Shown here piece by piece: positions 25,229 through 34,004 of a stretch of 64,000 bases of DNA (positions are counted from its first letter, which is position 1; every line of letters starts with the position of its first letter). The stretch covers positions 1 through 64,000 of the forward strand of contig CALXXX010000021.1 of NCBI GenBank assembly GCA_944392795.1, written 5' to 3'. This DNA comes from an uncultured Alphaproteobacteria bacterium (GTDB lineage Bacteria; Pseudomonadota; Alphaproteobacteria; CAAHEQ01; UBA3637). The notes below the pieces were generated by a model that searched no databases, was not told the DNA's origin, and saw nothing but the letters and a program-made list of their open reading frames with translations. A program made the translations under genes and the position numbers.

Positions 25229-25320
25229 GTCCGTGTATTACCAGACTTCTCCAGCCAAAGCTTATAAGTCACTACAAACTTTCTCTTTATAAATCATCAC
25301 TTAATTCAGATCGTGATAAG
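25229..25320 (+). repeat. Repeat module copy F (right end of unit 3)
   Basis: GTCCGTGTA (25229-25237) repeats the left arm of copy C. AGTC/GACT can pair. CCAGCCA (25251-25257) is followed by AAA, AAGTCACTA, TTTCTCTTTAT, CACTTAAT and TCGTG, which align in order with copy C but with the terminator stem destroyed. CCAGCCA to CCAGCCA spans 760 bases from copy C. Copies F and D share nearly 30 bases at their start. Confidence 0.65.
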
Positions 25321-25459
25321 AATAGAGCTTTCAGAGATTAAAGTCTCTATATTACAGGCAGTCCTCTACTAACTTGAGCAAACTTGAGAAGGAGATTTTT
25401 TAATTTTTATAAAATAGAAAATATATGCTTAAAAACACTTTACGCTCTATGCGTTCTTT

Positions 25460-27052
25460 CTAATGGCGTTCTCCTGTCTTTTTTAATACTGCTAAGTGAA
25501 TGTTTGTGTTGCCGGGCAAATTTTGCATGGATTGTGAATCTGCTGGTATATTTAAGGTCGAAGGTGAGATATTATAGTTTTTGTCTCTTTGACTGATTGT
25601 TTTGAGTAAATCAGAAAGAGTATCATTTTTTTCATGTATTTTGACGGATTGTTTAGAAAAGTAATCTTTATATTTTTCCATATAGCGAGGATAGTCGTCT
25701 CTTCTGTCCGGGCATAAGCGACAAAAAAATCTAAAATGAGCTTCAGGATCCATTTTTTGAGCAAGTTGCATTAACTCTCGGACAACAGCTATTCGTGTTT
25801 CAGATGTATTTATAATATTTTTTTCTAAAAAGGCTCTTTTTTCTACCATTTTCTTTTTATGTTCAAAGGCTTTTTTGACTTTGGTTGAATCAATATGCGA
25901 CTGTGTCCAATTAAAGGCATTATCTTCGATTGGAATGTCTGGGCTAAAACCAAATTGTTCTACTTTTAACCGGTGAGGATTTTCATCTGTAAAATCATAT
26001 TTTGTGCCAGCGATTCGTATGCCCAGTCCATTTTTAAGGTAGATGCTTTTAGAGCTTCTATATTCTATAACGCCACATGAGTTTTCTCCGATTGTAATGG
26101 CAGAGGGATGATTTTTAAACATTTCGATAAAAGCTTCTCCAGCAGAACCGGTATTGCAGTTTTGTAAAATAAAAATTGGTTTATTAATGCCTCCCTTTTT
26201 GAAGGCAGGGTATAAAGCGGCATATCCTCGCTCATCGATTATTGTTTCCGTTTGATTTCTTGTCGGAAATTGCTTATAGGTTTTAAGTGAGATTTCGTTC
26301 ATTTTATACATAATATACGCATTTTCTTTTGTGCTGCGCATTACTTCACAGCCCCCACGTCCGACTTCATTTCCAGATAAAGCTCGTGCGACATAATTAT
26401 GGATAACGCTACTTCCTCCTGGATTGTCGCGAATATCAATGATTATATTATCAAAAGCATCTTGATTTTCTATAACAAACCTGTCAAATTTGTTTAAAAA
26501 TTCATACACTTTTTCGATGTTGGCAATATTACCAGTGTCCGGCATTTTTATTATAGCTGTTTTTCCTTTTATTTCGATATCTCCAAAATCTTTTTTCGAA
26601 AGAAGATTATTACCAACTTTTGTTTCTCTATCACTTGTATGGTATCTTAAGGGCTGTTCTTGAGTTGCTGTTCGATATACCATTAATTTTAAATGATTGT
26701 CGGGTAGCAATTGAACAATGTCCCATACATCTTGAATGGTCACTGAAGTGAATGAGTTATATAAATTTTTCATTCCCTGTTCAAATTTTGATTTAATAGA
26801 AGCAGGGAAATCCGGATAACCTGGATGTCCATCTATAATTATTTTTGTCAAAGCAACGATATCTTCTTTGTCAAACTTAACTTGATCGGCAAAATAAGTC
26901 TGTCGTTTTTCAAAAGAACGTTTGGATAAATCGTTAGGCAGTGGAGAAATTTTTGATGGATTTGCAATAATTGTGTCAACATCATAGTTTTTAAGTGCTT
27001 CTTCAAAAGGTTGTGTAGGATTAAACATCAATTTCTTCTTTTGCTTACACAT
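25460..27052 (-). CDS. S41-family (C-terminal processing/tricorn-type) serine peptidase
   Basis: 530 aa. IIIDIRDNPGGSS and FILQNCNTGSAGEAFIEMF are the two signature blocks of S41 peptidases, with the nucleophile Ser in TGSAGE and a Lys-like position downstream (GENSCGVIEYRSSKSIYL). No PDZ domain or signal peptide is seen: the N-terminus is MCKQKKKLMFNPTQP, so it appears cytoplasmic, unlike most CtpA proteins, unless exported without a classical signal. An internal ATG at 27028 is an equally possible start. The C-terminal 100 residues are charged and helical. Substrate unknown; no partner next to it. Confidence 0.82.
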   Translation of the reverse strand: MCKQKKKLMFNPTQPFEEALKNYDVDTIIANPSKISPLPNDLSKRSFEKRQTYFADQVKFDKEDIVALTKIIIDGHPGYPDFPASIKSKFEQGMKNLYNSFTSVTIQDVWDIVQLLPDNHLKLMVYRTATQEQPLRYHTSDRETKVGNNLLSKKDFGDIEIKGKTAIIKMPDTGNIANIEKVYEFLNKFDRFVIENQDAFDNIIIDIRDNPGGSSVIHNYVARALSGNEVGRGGCEVMRSTKENAYIMYKMNEISLKTYKQFPTRNQTETIIDERGYAALYPAFKKGGINKPIFILQNCNTGSAGEAFIEMFKNHPSAITIGENSCGVIEYRSSKSIYLKNGLGIRIAGTKYDFTDENPHRLKVEQFGFSPDIPIEDNAFNWTQSHIDSTKVKKAFEHKKKMVEKRAFLEKNIINTSETRIAVVRELMQLAQKMDPEAHFRFFCRLCPDRRDDYPRYMEKYKDYFSKQSVKIHEKNDTLSDLLKTISQRDKNYNISPSTLNIPADSQSMQNLPGNTNIHLAVLKKTGERH

Positions 27053-27182
27053 GTTTATACATCATTATTTAATAATATCATTATTTTATAAAAGTGTAAA
27101 TCAAAAGAAGACAGAGAGGCTTCTTTAAAATAAATCATCTTTTCTATTCTAATAGAAAAAAAGAAAAATACTTTTTTATACG

Positions 27183-27281
27183 ATGAAGCGTTTTTTTATA
27201 TTATGTTTATGTGTCAGTTTTTTAAAGCCGTTATATGCCAAGCTTTGGAGTTTCCCTTTGTTGACGAAAGCCGATTTTTGA
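27183..27281 (+). CDS. Signal-peptide-only small ORF, possibly a remnant
   Basis: ATG at 27183 opens 32 codons reading MKRFFILCLCVSFLKPLYAK then a short tail and TGA. This has the form of a signal peptide with only a dozen residues after the cleavage site. The ribosome site is poor. It may be a truncated secreted-protein gene or chance. No expression evidence beyond the open frame. Confidence 0.25.
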   Translation: MKRFFILCLCVSFLKPLYAKLWSFPLLTKADF

Positions 27282-27309
27282 AGTATAATAAAACTTAAGA
27301 GGTGATGAA

Positions 27310-29037
27310 ATGGATCGCTTTAAGCAAGTTTTGTTAACGGGAATTGCCGCGAGCTCAATGCTTTTCGCAGAACCATCTTTTGCGGAGGAGGTACGTGAAG
27401 CGCCACGCGGTCCGGTCATCACGCAAACTTATACAGATTATGCTAAAGAAAAAGCACCTATTCAGCTGATTGGCACAGAAGAAGATAAAGAAAAACTATG
27501 GGATTATTATCAAAAACTGGGTCAGACAGCCGAAGGGCGTAAAGTGCAGACTTCTTTGGAAGAGACTTATCATCGGACAGGAGAAAAAGTTCCTCTAAGA
27601 TTCGGCTATTTAGAGCATGGAATGGGAGCTCTTTATCAAGGTTCGATGCAGGGTGTTACGCTTAATTTAAATTATCGAGATGTTGATGAAGTTGCTTTAG
27701 GGCATGAATTGACACATGATGTGCAAACAAAACGAGAAATCAATGGTCATACAATCGTATATGATAATTTGAAAGACGCTTTTATCGCCGGAAAATTGCT
27801 GGAGTTAGAGACTAAGCTGCAGGATACTGTCATGGCAGATGAAAAGAATATGACGGCAGAAAAGGGAGATATGTTTGTTGCTTTACTTCCTCTTTATCGA
27901 GATTTTAAAGCAGCAGGAGAAAAAAATTTTAAAGGAGATACTGAGAAAGCAGTTCGTTATGCAAAGACTGAATTAGCAAAGGTTTTGTGGGAAGATCAAA
28001 GTATGCCTTTATATCAGATACCATTAAATCTTTTTTCTCGCAATGAAACAGGTAAAGCATATGGTGTCGTTGGAGATTGGAATATCGCATATGATCAACA
28101 AAGTGTTCGAAATTTGGTCGCTAACATTCAAAGCATTCGCTTTCAAAAAGGCAACAACGAGGCTGATCGGTTGTTTGAACAGTTTGCTGAAAAAATGGGC
28201 GTGGATTTAACGCCGGAATATTTTAAAGAAAATATGGATGCTGGTTGGGGGGTGTCTGTTTCAAAAGATGAAGTAAAGACATCTTTGAGCCGTTTAGCAT
28301 TAAAAGAAAATACAGAAGGACGATTGACGGCAACCGGTTTTGTGAAAGATGTTAAAGTCATTGAAAACACTTTCGATCAAAATGGGCAATGTTTGTCAGC
28401 CAAAGTTTATGCGGCGGATGGTAAAACGGTGATAAAGGACGGGAATGTGGCTCTTGGTTTGGATGAAACATATTATTCGAATAACGGAGTTCGACAAAAG
28501 ACGGTTTTATGTGATGGTGCAAGTACAACTTATTATCCTAATCAGCAAGTTCATGAAAAAAGGAATGCTCAGGGGGAAGTTTTGGAATATTTTGCACCAA
28601 ATGGTCAGGTTCTTTCTTCCGAAAAAACTTATCAAGAAGGGAAAGAAGGCGTTTTCTATGAGTATGCTCAGAATGGAGAATTACGTCGTCGGACGACATA
28701 TAAGGACGGAGCTAAAAACGGTCTTGAAATTCAAGGTAAAAACTGGACGAACTATAAGGATGGTTTAAAGGATGGTGTTGAACATACGGAACGATCGATA
28801 TCAGGTTCCGTTGTGGTAGAGGAAGTATCATGGAAAGCCGGTGTGCGGCATGGAGAAGCTTTTTGGAACGGTAAGCCGGATGCATATTATCACAATGGTA
28901 AAAGATATTGGAGCCGTGAAGAGTACGAGGTGACGCAAAAAAGTTTGAAAAACACTTTACAAAAAAACAGCTCAGTCCAAGAGATGCAACCAAATGTAAA
29001 TCCGGCTCTTTTAAAGCAAGCGGGAGCAGAGCGTTAG
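27310..29037 (+). CDS. Secreted HExxH metallopeptidase-like protein with C-terminal MORN/YwqK repeats
   Basis: 575 aa. Signal peptide ending SFAEE (about 25). EVALGHELTHDVQ puts a zincin HExxH motif at residues 132-136, in a region like the DUF6782-type putative metallopeptidases; the third zinc ligand is not obvious. From about residue 350 to 545 the chain is a series of MORN/YwqK-like units (TYYSNNGVRQKT, TTYYPNQQVHEKRNAQGE, YFAPNGQVLSSEKTYQEG, YKDGLKDGVEHTE, AFWNGKPDAYYHNGKRYW). RBS AAGAGGTG. A secreted or surface peptidase with a repeat tail; a host or envelope target is inference. Confidence 0.75.
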   Translation: MDRFKQVLLTGIAASSMLFAEPSFAEEVREAPRGPVITQTYTDYAKEKAPIQLIGTEEDKEKLWDYYQKLGQTAEGRKVQTSLEETYHRTGEKVPLRFGYLEHGMGALYQGSMQGVTLNLNYRDVDEVALGHELTHDVQTKREINGHTIVYDNLKDAFIAGKLLELETKLQDTVMADEKNMTAEKGDMFVALLPLYRDFKAAGEKNFKGDTEKAVRYAKTELAKVLWEDQSMPLYQIPLNLFSRNETGKAYGVVGDWNIAYDQQSVRNLVANIQSIRFQKGNNEADRLFEQFAEKMGVDLTPEYFKENMDAGWGVSVSKDEVKTSLSRLALKENTEGRLTATGFVKDVKVIENTFDQNGQCLSAKVYAADGKTVIKDGNVALGLDETYYSNNGVRQKTVLCDGASTTYYPNQQVHEKRNAQGEVLEYFAPNGQVLSSEKTYQEGKEGVFYEYAQNGELRRRTTYKDGAKNGLEIQGKNWTNYKDGLKDGVEHTERSISGSVVVEEVSWKAGVRHGEAFWNGKPDAYYHNGKRYWSREEYEVTQKSLKNTLQKNSSVQEMQPNVNPALLKQAGAER

Positions 29038-29092
29038 AAACCTTGTAAGATGGATTTTTTTATGATAAAATAATTCAAAAAAAGGAGATAAA

Positions 29093-29872
29093 ATGTCAGG
29101 ACAAGCAGATGAATTTCGTAATAAAGCTTTTATGGCAGCCGGTATTTCAGGGCTTTGTCTCAGTGCTCTGACAGCAGTTGGTCTTGTCGCATATGCTTCG
29201 ACAGTTATCGTTGGCGGTCCAATTGGTGCTGGGATTGCTGCGGGTATCGGTGGCGTTGGTTTATGGAAAATAGGAAAGCCGTTAAAAAATAATTTAAAAA
29301 AAGCATATCAAAATGGAAAGTATGCTATTAAAGCACCTATTCAGACAGATAATAAGTCCAATCCGTCTTTAACAAACGGCATTTTAAAGACAGCGGCCTG
29401 GAGTGCTGTTACTGCTATGGCAATAGGAGCGGCTGTTCCCACAGCAATGATTTTACCGACCTTTTTTGGTCCGATTGCCGCTGTTGGTGTTTCAAGTGTC
29501 ATTATTGGTGCTTTAGGCGGTCGTGTTTTAAATGGGGCATTAGATATTAAAAATGCTGTTCAGAGTTCAAAAGCACAAGCATTGTCACCTGAAAAATCAA
29601 AAGAAAAATTTTCTCAACAAAAAGAGAAGGGGTTGTTTCGTTTGAAGCAACATTTGAAAGACTTATGGCACGATAGTTCTTATGAAATATCTGAAGAAGG
29701 TCGACATCCTGTTCGTTATTCATATGATGAATTATCTATTCGTAGAGATTTAAAAAAAGCAGGCATTATTCCACCTTCTAAGCAAGCGGTTAAGCCTCAT
29801 GTTCATGAAAAGCCTCATACTGAAGGGCAAGTATACCCGGCAGTAGAACAACGTTTAGGAAAAGATCGTTAG
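29093..29872 (+). CDS. Membrane protein with two glycine-rich hydrophobic blocks, unknown
   Basis: 259 aa. Hydrophobic blocks at about 15-62 (LVAYASTVIVGGPIGAGIAAGIGGVGLW) and 98-145 (AMAIGAAVPTAMILPTFFGPIAAVGVSSVIIGALGG), each probably two close spans; the rest is basic and soluble with a His-rich tail. The two blocks look like an internal duplication. RBS AAAGGAG; it follows the HExxH gene by 55 bases and may be co-transcribed. Its end overlaps the convergent RluA gene by four bases. No family recognised. Confidence 0.7.
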   Translation: MSGQADEFRNKAFMAAGISGLCLSALTAVGLVAYASTVIVGGPIGAGIAAGIGGVGLWKIGKPLKNNLKKAYQNGKYAIKAPIQTDNKSNPSLTNGILKTAAWSAVTAMAIGAAVPTAMILPTFFGPIAAVGVSSVIIGALGGRVLNGALDIKNAVQSSKAQALSPEKSKEKFSQQKEKGLFRLKQHLKDLWHDSSYEISEEGRHPVRYSYDELSIRRDLKKAGIIPPSKQAVKPHVHEKPHTEGQVYPAVEQRLGKDR

Positions 29873-30804
29873 GTTTCTCCGGACTTAATTAACAGAGCCA
29901 TATCTTGCGGAAGTGGAGTTGAAAAGCTTAAAGTTTTTCCTGTTCGAGGATGAGCAAAGGCCAATACAGCGGCATGTAAAGCTTGGCGAGGAAAATGTCG
30001 TAGGATATCTGGGGTTCCTTTGGGTGGGTTGCCGTATGTTTTGTCTCCGACTAAAGGATGACCGATAGATGTCATATGAACTCGGATTTGATGTGTTCGA
30101 CCAGTTTCAAGGCGACATTCAACCAGAGCGGCTCGTCTTTGGTAAAGTGTTTTTAAAAGACGATAATGTGTGACGGCGGGTTTTCCACCTGTTGAGACAA
30201 TAGCCATTTTTTGGCGATTTCGAGGACTTCGTCCAATATTTCCCTCAACAGTTCCTTCAGTTTGAGGAAGGCCATAAACGATAGCTTGATAAACGCGGTG
30301 AATGCTGTGGCAGGCAAATTGTTCAGAGAGTTTTTGGTGAGCCATATCATTTTTGGCAATGACTAAAATACCACTCGTTTCTTTATCTATGCGATGAACA
30401 ATGCCAGGTCGTTTCACGCCGCCGATACCGGACAAACTATCTCCGCAATGCGCTAAAAGAGCATTCACTAATGTTCCTTCTGGATTGCCCGCTCCTGGAT
30501 GAACAACCATTCCAGCCGATTTATCTATGACAATTAAATCATCATCTTCGTATAGAATATTTAATTGAATTTCTTGAGGACGTGGTGTTGCTTCGACAGC
30601 TTCTGGTATGTGAACAGTAAAAATTTGACCAGGGACGACTTTTGTATCAGCCGCCAGTGCTGGTGAGACATGTCCATTTTCAATGAAAGACGCTATTCTT
30701 GATCTGGAAAAAGGCAAACAAACGCTCAGGAATTTATCCAGTCGCATTCCTTTATTTTCCTGGCTGACAAGTGCTGTCATCAATTTTGTTTTCGTCATAG
30801 ACAC
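29869..30804 (-). CDS. RluA-family 23S rRNA pseudouridine synthase (RluC/RluD type)
   Basis: 311 aa. An N-terminal S4 domain (MRLDKFLSVCLPFSRSRIASFIENGHV) precedes the catalytic domain with VIDKSAGMVVHPGAGNPEGT and HRIDKETSGILVIAK, whose Asp is the catalytic residue, and GRTHQIRVHM near the end. RluD-like enzymes modify 23S rRNA helix 69. Which uridines are hit cannot be read from the sequence. Stands alone, convergent with 29093-29872. Confidence 0.9.
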   Translation of the reverse strand: MSMTKTKLMTALVSQENKGMRLDKFLSVCLPFSRSRIASFIENGHVSPALAADTKVVPGQIFTVHIPEAVEATPRPQEIQLNILYEDDDLIVIDKSAGMVVHPGAGNPEGTLVNALLAHCGDSLSGIGGVKRPGIVHRIDKETSGILVIAKNDMAHQKLSEQFACHSIHRVYQAIVYGLPQTEGTVEGNIGRSPRNRQKMAIVSTGGKPAVTHYRLLKTLYQRRAALVECRLETGRTHQIRVHMTSIGHPLVGDKTYGNPPKGTPDILRHFPRQALHAAVLAFAHPRTGKTLSFSTPLPQDMALLIKSGET

Positions 30805-30906
30805 ATCATAGCACGGGCAGTGTTAAAAAGAAAGCACTGTTAACGAAAAATTCACTTTCTTAACGCATAATAAAAAGGAAATCTTTTGGGAAGAAGAGGA
30901 TAATAA

Positions 30907-31860
30907 ATGACATTTATGTTTAAAAGTCAAGGACTGAAAACATTAGGCATGCTTTTATTGGCAGCTTTTGTTTTGACAGCTATTATTCTATTTTTCCTAT
31001 CTTTTTATACACGAACGAGACACAACGCTTCTATTGAGATTCCACAAACGGAGGAAATTATCGATATTTCTTCTTCTTCCGACGGTATATTACCTCCTTC
31101 TTCTTTGGCTCAATATGAAAATGTTCGTCGGACATATGAAGCTCGTTTGGCAAATGAATTGACGCAAATGTTGGAAAGAATTCTAGGTCAAGGGCGTGCT
31201 GAAGTTACTGTTCGTGCAGATATTGATTTCTCTCAACAACAAACCAATCGAGAGATTTTAGATACAGATATGCCTGCGGTATCCTCTCAAAAAGTTGGCT
31301 TGGGTCGCGAAGAAACGCAATATGTTTTTTCTAAGCAAAATATTCACTCCATCCAAAATGGAGGCATTATTCAAAAAATTCGAGTTGCAGCTTTGATAGA
31401 TGAAAGCAGTTTAACATCTGGGATGCGTGAAAAAATAGAAACGTTATTAACGCAGGCCGCCGGCTTAGATGAAGAACGGGGTGATACTTTAGAAGTTGTT
31501 CAAGCCTCTTTTAATACAGTTCCCTCTTCGTCCCCCTTAGATAAAGATTGGGTTCGTATGGCGGAATTTATTTTCCTATCTCTTGTTTTAATTTTAGCTT
31601 TTTTGGTTGTTGTTATCAAAAGTTTTAGTCCGGTTCGAGTGGAAAAAGAAGCTGTTTCAGATGCTCAGTCATTGCCGGCTTTTGTTAACCCGTCCGTTTT
31701 AACAGAGACAGTTTCTTCTTCCCAAATTAACGGTACTGTTTCTGAGAACGCTTTAGCTCAAGCGCATGAGTTAATCAATACTCATACGGATGATGCCGTC
31801 ACGGTTTTAAGAGGATGGTTGTATCAAAATGCATCATCGGAGGAAGCGCGAAATGGCTGA
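30907..31860 (+). CDS. fliF: Short FliF (MS-ring) protein lacking the RBM1/RBM2 half
   Basis: 317 aa against about 550 for normal FliF. One N-terminal span (MLLLAAFVLTAIILFFLSFY) is followed at once by the RBM3-type collar region (YENVRRTYEARLANELTQML, GQGRAEVTVRADIDFSQQ, and IQNGGIIQKIRVAALID). A second span (FIFLSLVLILAFLVVVIK) and the FliG-binding tail (DDAVTVLRGWLYQNAS, as FliFc) follow. The secretin-like RBM1 and RBM2 domains that seat the export gate and ring are missing. RBS AAGAGGATAA before ATG; upstream DNA shows no missing piece, so it seems a real short form rather than a truncation. First gene of the motor operon. Confidence 0.8.
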   Translation: MTFMFKSQGLKTLGMLLLAAFVLTAIILFFLSFYTRTRHNASIEIPQTEEIIDISSSSDGILPPSSLAQYENVRRTYEARLANELTQMLERILGQGRAEVTVRADIDFSQQQTNREILDTDMPAVSSQKVGLGREETQYVFSKQNIHSIQNGGIIQKIRVAALIDESSLTSGMREKIETLLTQAAGLDEERGDTLEVVQASFNTVPSSSPLDKDWVRMAEFIFLSLVLILAFLVVVIKSFSPVRVEKEAVSDAQSLPAFVNPSVLTETVSSSQINGTVSENALAQAHELINTHTDDAVTVLRGWLYQNASSEEARNG

Positions 31861-32869
31861 GAGCTTAACCTTTAATGCTTTAAGTGGAACGCAAAAGGCG
31901 GCTATTTTTTTGTTGGCAATGGGAGAAAGTTATATTAAAAAAATTTTTTCTCAAATGGATGATGAAGAAGTTCGAGAAATTTCAATTGCAATGGCAAGTT
32001 TAGGTGTCGTTGATGCTCATTTAGTAGAACAGGTTTTGCAAGCTTTTGCTCAAAATATGAAAGCACCCTCTACCTTGGTTGGGACATTTGAAGGAACAGA
32101 GAAGCTTCTTTCAAAGGTTTTACCGGCAGCACGGCATAAGAATATTCTGAATGAAATTCGAGGACCGGCTGGAAGAACAATGTGGGATAAGCTTGAAAAT
32201 GTGAATGAGGAAGTTTTAGCACATTATCTTCAAAATGAGTATCCTCAAACGGTGGCAGTTATTATATCACGCTTATCAGCGGAACATGCAGCTAAGGTTT
32301 TGGCATATCTACCAGAAAATTTTGTGATGGATGTTATTATGCGTCTTCTACGTTTGGAAACTGTCCAAAAAGATGTTTTGGACAGTATAGAGCAAACCTT
32401 AAAAACAGATTTTATGACTGGTTTGACGAACCAAGATGTGCAAGATTCAACAGTCCGTGTTGCTGAAATTTTCAACCATTTAGATCGAACAACCGAGAAC
32501 CGATTAATGACAGGTTTATTTGAGCGGAATCGAGAAGTGGCTGAGCATATTCGTTCTCTGATGTTTACTTTTGAAGATTTGATTCGATTAGACGATAAGA
32601 CAATACAGACCGTTTTAAGAGCCGTGGATCGTGGTAAGATAGCATTAGCCTTAAAAGGCGCCTCTGAACAAGTTAAGTCTGTCATTTTTAAGAATATGTC
32701 AGAACGAGCACGCGTTATGTTAAGTGAGGATATTGAAGCTTTGGGGGCTGTTCGTTTAAGAGATGTCGATGCGGCTCAAGCAGAGATTGTTAGCCTTATA
32801 AAGCAAATGGCAGTGCGTGGGGATATTGAAATTCCTGAGACGGGTGAAGTAGAAGAAATGATAGGATAG
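31853..32869 (+). CDS. fliG: Flagellar rotor/switch protein FliG
   Basis: 338 aa from the ATG at 31853 (GGAGGAAGCG upstream; the earlier ATG lies inside fliF). LSGTQKAAIFLLAMGE opens the FliF-binding domain; HYLQNEYPQTVAVIISRLSAEHAAKVLAYLP is the middle domain; LFTFEDLIRLDDKTIQTVL ... ALKGASEQV and RARVMLSEDIEALGAVRLRDVDAAQ are the torque helix region with alternating charges, which contacts MotA. Overlaps fliF by eight bases. Confidence 0.93.
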   Translation: MAESLTFNALSGTQKAAIFLLAMGESYIKKIFSQMDDEEVREISIAMASLGVVDAHLVEQVLQAFAQNMKAPSTLVGTFEGTEKLLSKVLPAARHKNILNEIRGPAGRTMWDKLENVNEEVLAHYLQNEYPQTVAVIISRLSAEHAAKVLAYLPENFVMDVIMRLLRLETVQKDVLDSIEQTLKTDFMTGLTNQDVQDSTVRVAEIFNHLDRTTENRLMTGLFERNREVAEHIRSLMFTFEDLIRLDDKTIQTVLRAVDRGKIALALKGASEQVKSVIFKNMSERARVMLSEDIEALGAVRLRDVDAAQAEIVSLIKQMAVRGDIEIPETGEVEEMIG

Positions 32870-32873
32870 AAAA

Positions 32874-33185
32874 ATGAATGAAAAACAAAAAGCTGAATTT
32901 TTGAAAATGGCAGAGCGAACATTACAAAGCGGTAAAAATTCTGAAACAGAAGGGAATATGGAACCATTGTATGATATTCCGGTTCAAGTGACAGCTGTTT
33001 TAGGAAAGACGACACTGACGGTTAGTCAGTTATTAAAAATGGGACCTGGTTCAATTTTAGAATTAGATAAGCAAGTTGGTGATAGTGTAGACATTTATGT
33101 TAATAATCATCTAATTGCACGAGGAGAGCTTGTTCAACAGGGAGATCGATTAGGAATAACTATGACAGAAATTGTTAAATCATAA
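32874..33185 (+). CDS. fliN: Flagellar switch protein FliN
   Basis: 103 aa. The SpoA fold reads LYDIPVQVTAVLGKTTLTVS, KMGPGSILELDKQVGDSVDIYVNNHLIARGELV. FliN forms the C-ring base and binds CheY-P through FliM. FliM itself is not in this window. Four bases after fliG. Confidence 0.92.
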   Translation: MNEKQKAEFLKMAERTLQSGKNSETEGNMEPLYDIPVQVTAVLGKTTLTVSQLLKMGPGSILELDKQVGDSVDIYVNNHLIARGELVQQGDRLGITMTEIVKS

Positions 33186-33194
33186 GGAGCTGAG

Positions 33195-33998
33195 ATGAGA
33201 AAGACAGAGAGCGTTTCACGTTTTTTTGATCCATCTGTTTTAGTTGGATTGATTGGTGCGTTTTTATTTATAGGGATAGCTATTTTTTTGAATGGTTCTC
33301 TGTCTTCTTTTTTGAATGGTCCGTCAGCACTTATTGTTTTAGGGGGTACATTTTTTGCGTGTATTGCTAGCTTTTCTTTGACAGAGATTGTTCAAAGTTT
33401 TGTTGTTATTTTTAAAACTTTATTTCATCGAGAACAGCGGTTAGAAAATGTTGCAGCATGGATTATACGTGGTTCTGAAATTGCACATGGTAGTGGAGTT
33501 TTATCTCTTCAAAAGAGTTATGTTGGGGATATTCGACGTATTCCTTTTTTGAGCCAAGGAGTCTCTTATTTGATTGACGGAATGAGCGGAAAAGAGTGTC
33601 AAGCGGTGATGAGCCGTCGAATGCAAAGTAATTTAGAGGCCAAGATGAATGCAGTTGCTGTTTTGAATAAAGCAGGAGAAATTGCACCGGCGATGGGACT
33701 GATAGGAACATTGATAGGTTTAGTCCAAATGTTGTCGACATTATCGGATCCCACGACGATTGGTCCTAGCATGTCCATAGCGATTATCACGACTTTTTAT
33801 GGAGCTTTGTTGGCTTATGTTGTTTTTTTACCTTTAGCGACGAAACTGGAAAGAGAAGCAGAGCAAGAACGACAACTTGATCAGTTATGTTTAGTCGGAC
33901 TTGCAGCCATAGAAGCAGCTGAAAATCCAAGACGAACAGAAATAGAATTAAATAGCGTACTGCCGGTTGATAAACAGTTGCACTTGTTCGAGGAATAA
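33195..33998 (+). CDS. motA: Flagellar stator protein MotA
   Basis: 267 aa. Four membrane spans; APAMGLIGTLIGLVQML carries the conserved Pro of the third span and PSMSIAIITTFYGALLAYVVFLPLA the fourth. The cytoplasmic loop has the charged residues that meet FliG (REQRLENVAAW, MSRRMQSNLE). MotB, its partner, is not present here, though a diverged OmpA-like protein at 44403-44846 is encoded 10 kb away. 9 bases from fliN. Confidence 0.92.
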   Translation: MRKTESVSRFFDPSVLVGLIGAFLFIGIAIFLNGSLSSFLNGPSALIVLGGTFFACIASFSLTEIVQSFVVIFKTLFHREQRLENVAAWIIRGSEIAHGSGVLSLQKSYVGDIRRIPFLSQGVSYLIDGMSGKECQAVMSRRMQSNLEAKMNAVAVLNKAGEIAPAMGLIGTLIGLVQMLSTLSDPTTIGPSMSIAIITTFYGALLAYVVFLPLATKLEREAEQERQLDQLCLVGLAAIEAAENPRRTEIELNSVLPVDKQLHLFEE

Positions 33999-34004
33999 AA
34001 CGGG

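Noticed and set aside
32448-32470. GTCCGTGT in fliG
   Set aside because: It lies inside the conserved coding sequence without the hairpin or CCAGCCA, so it is chance.
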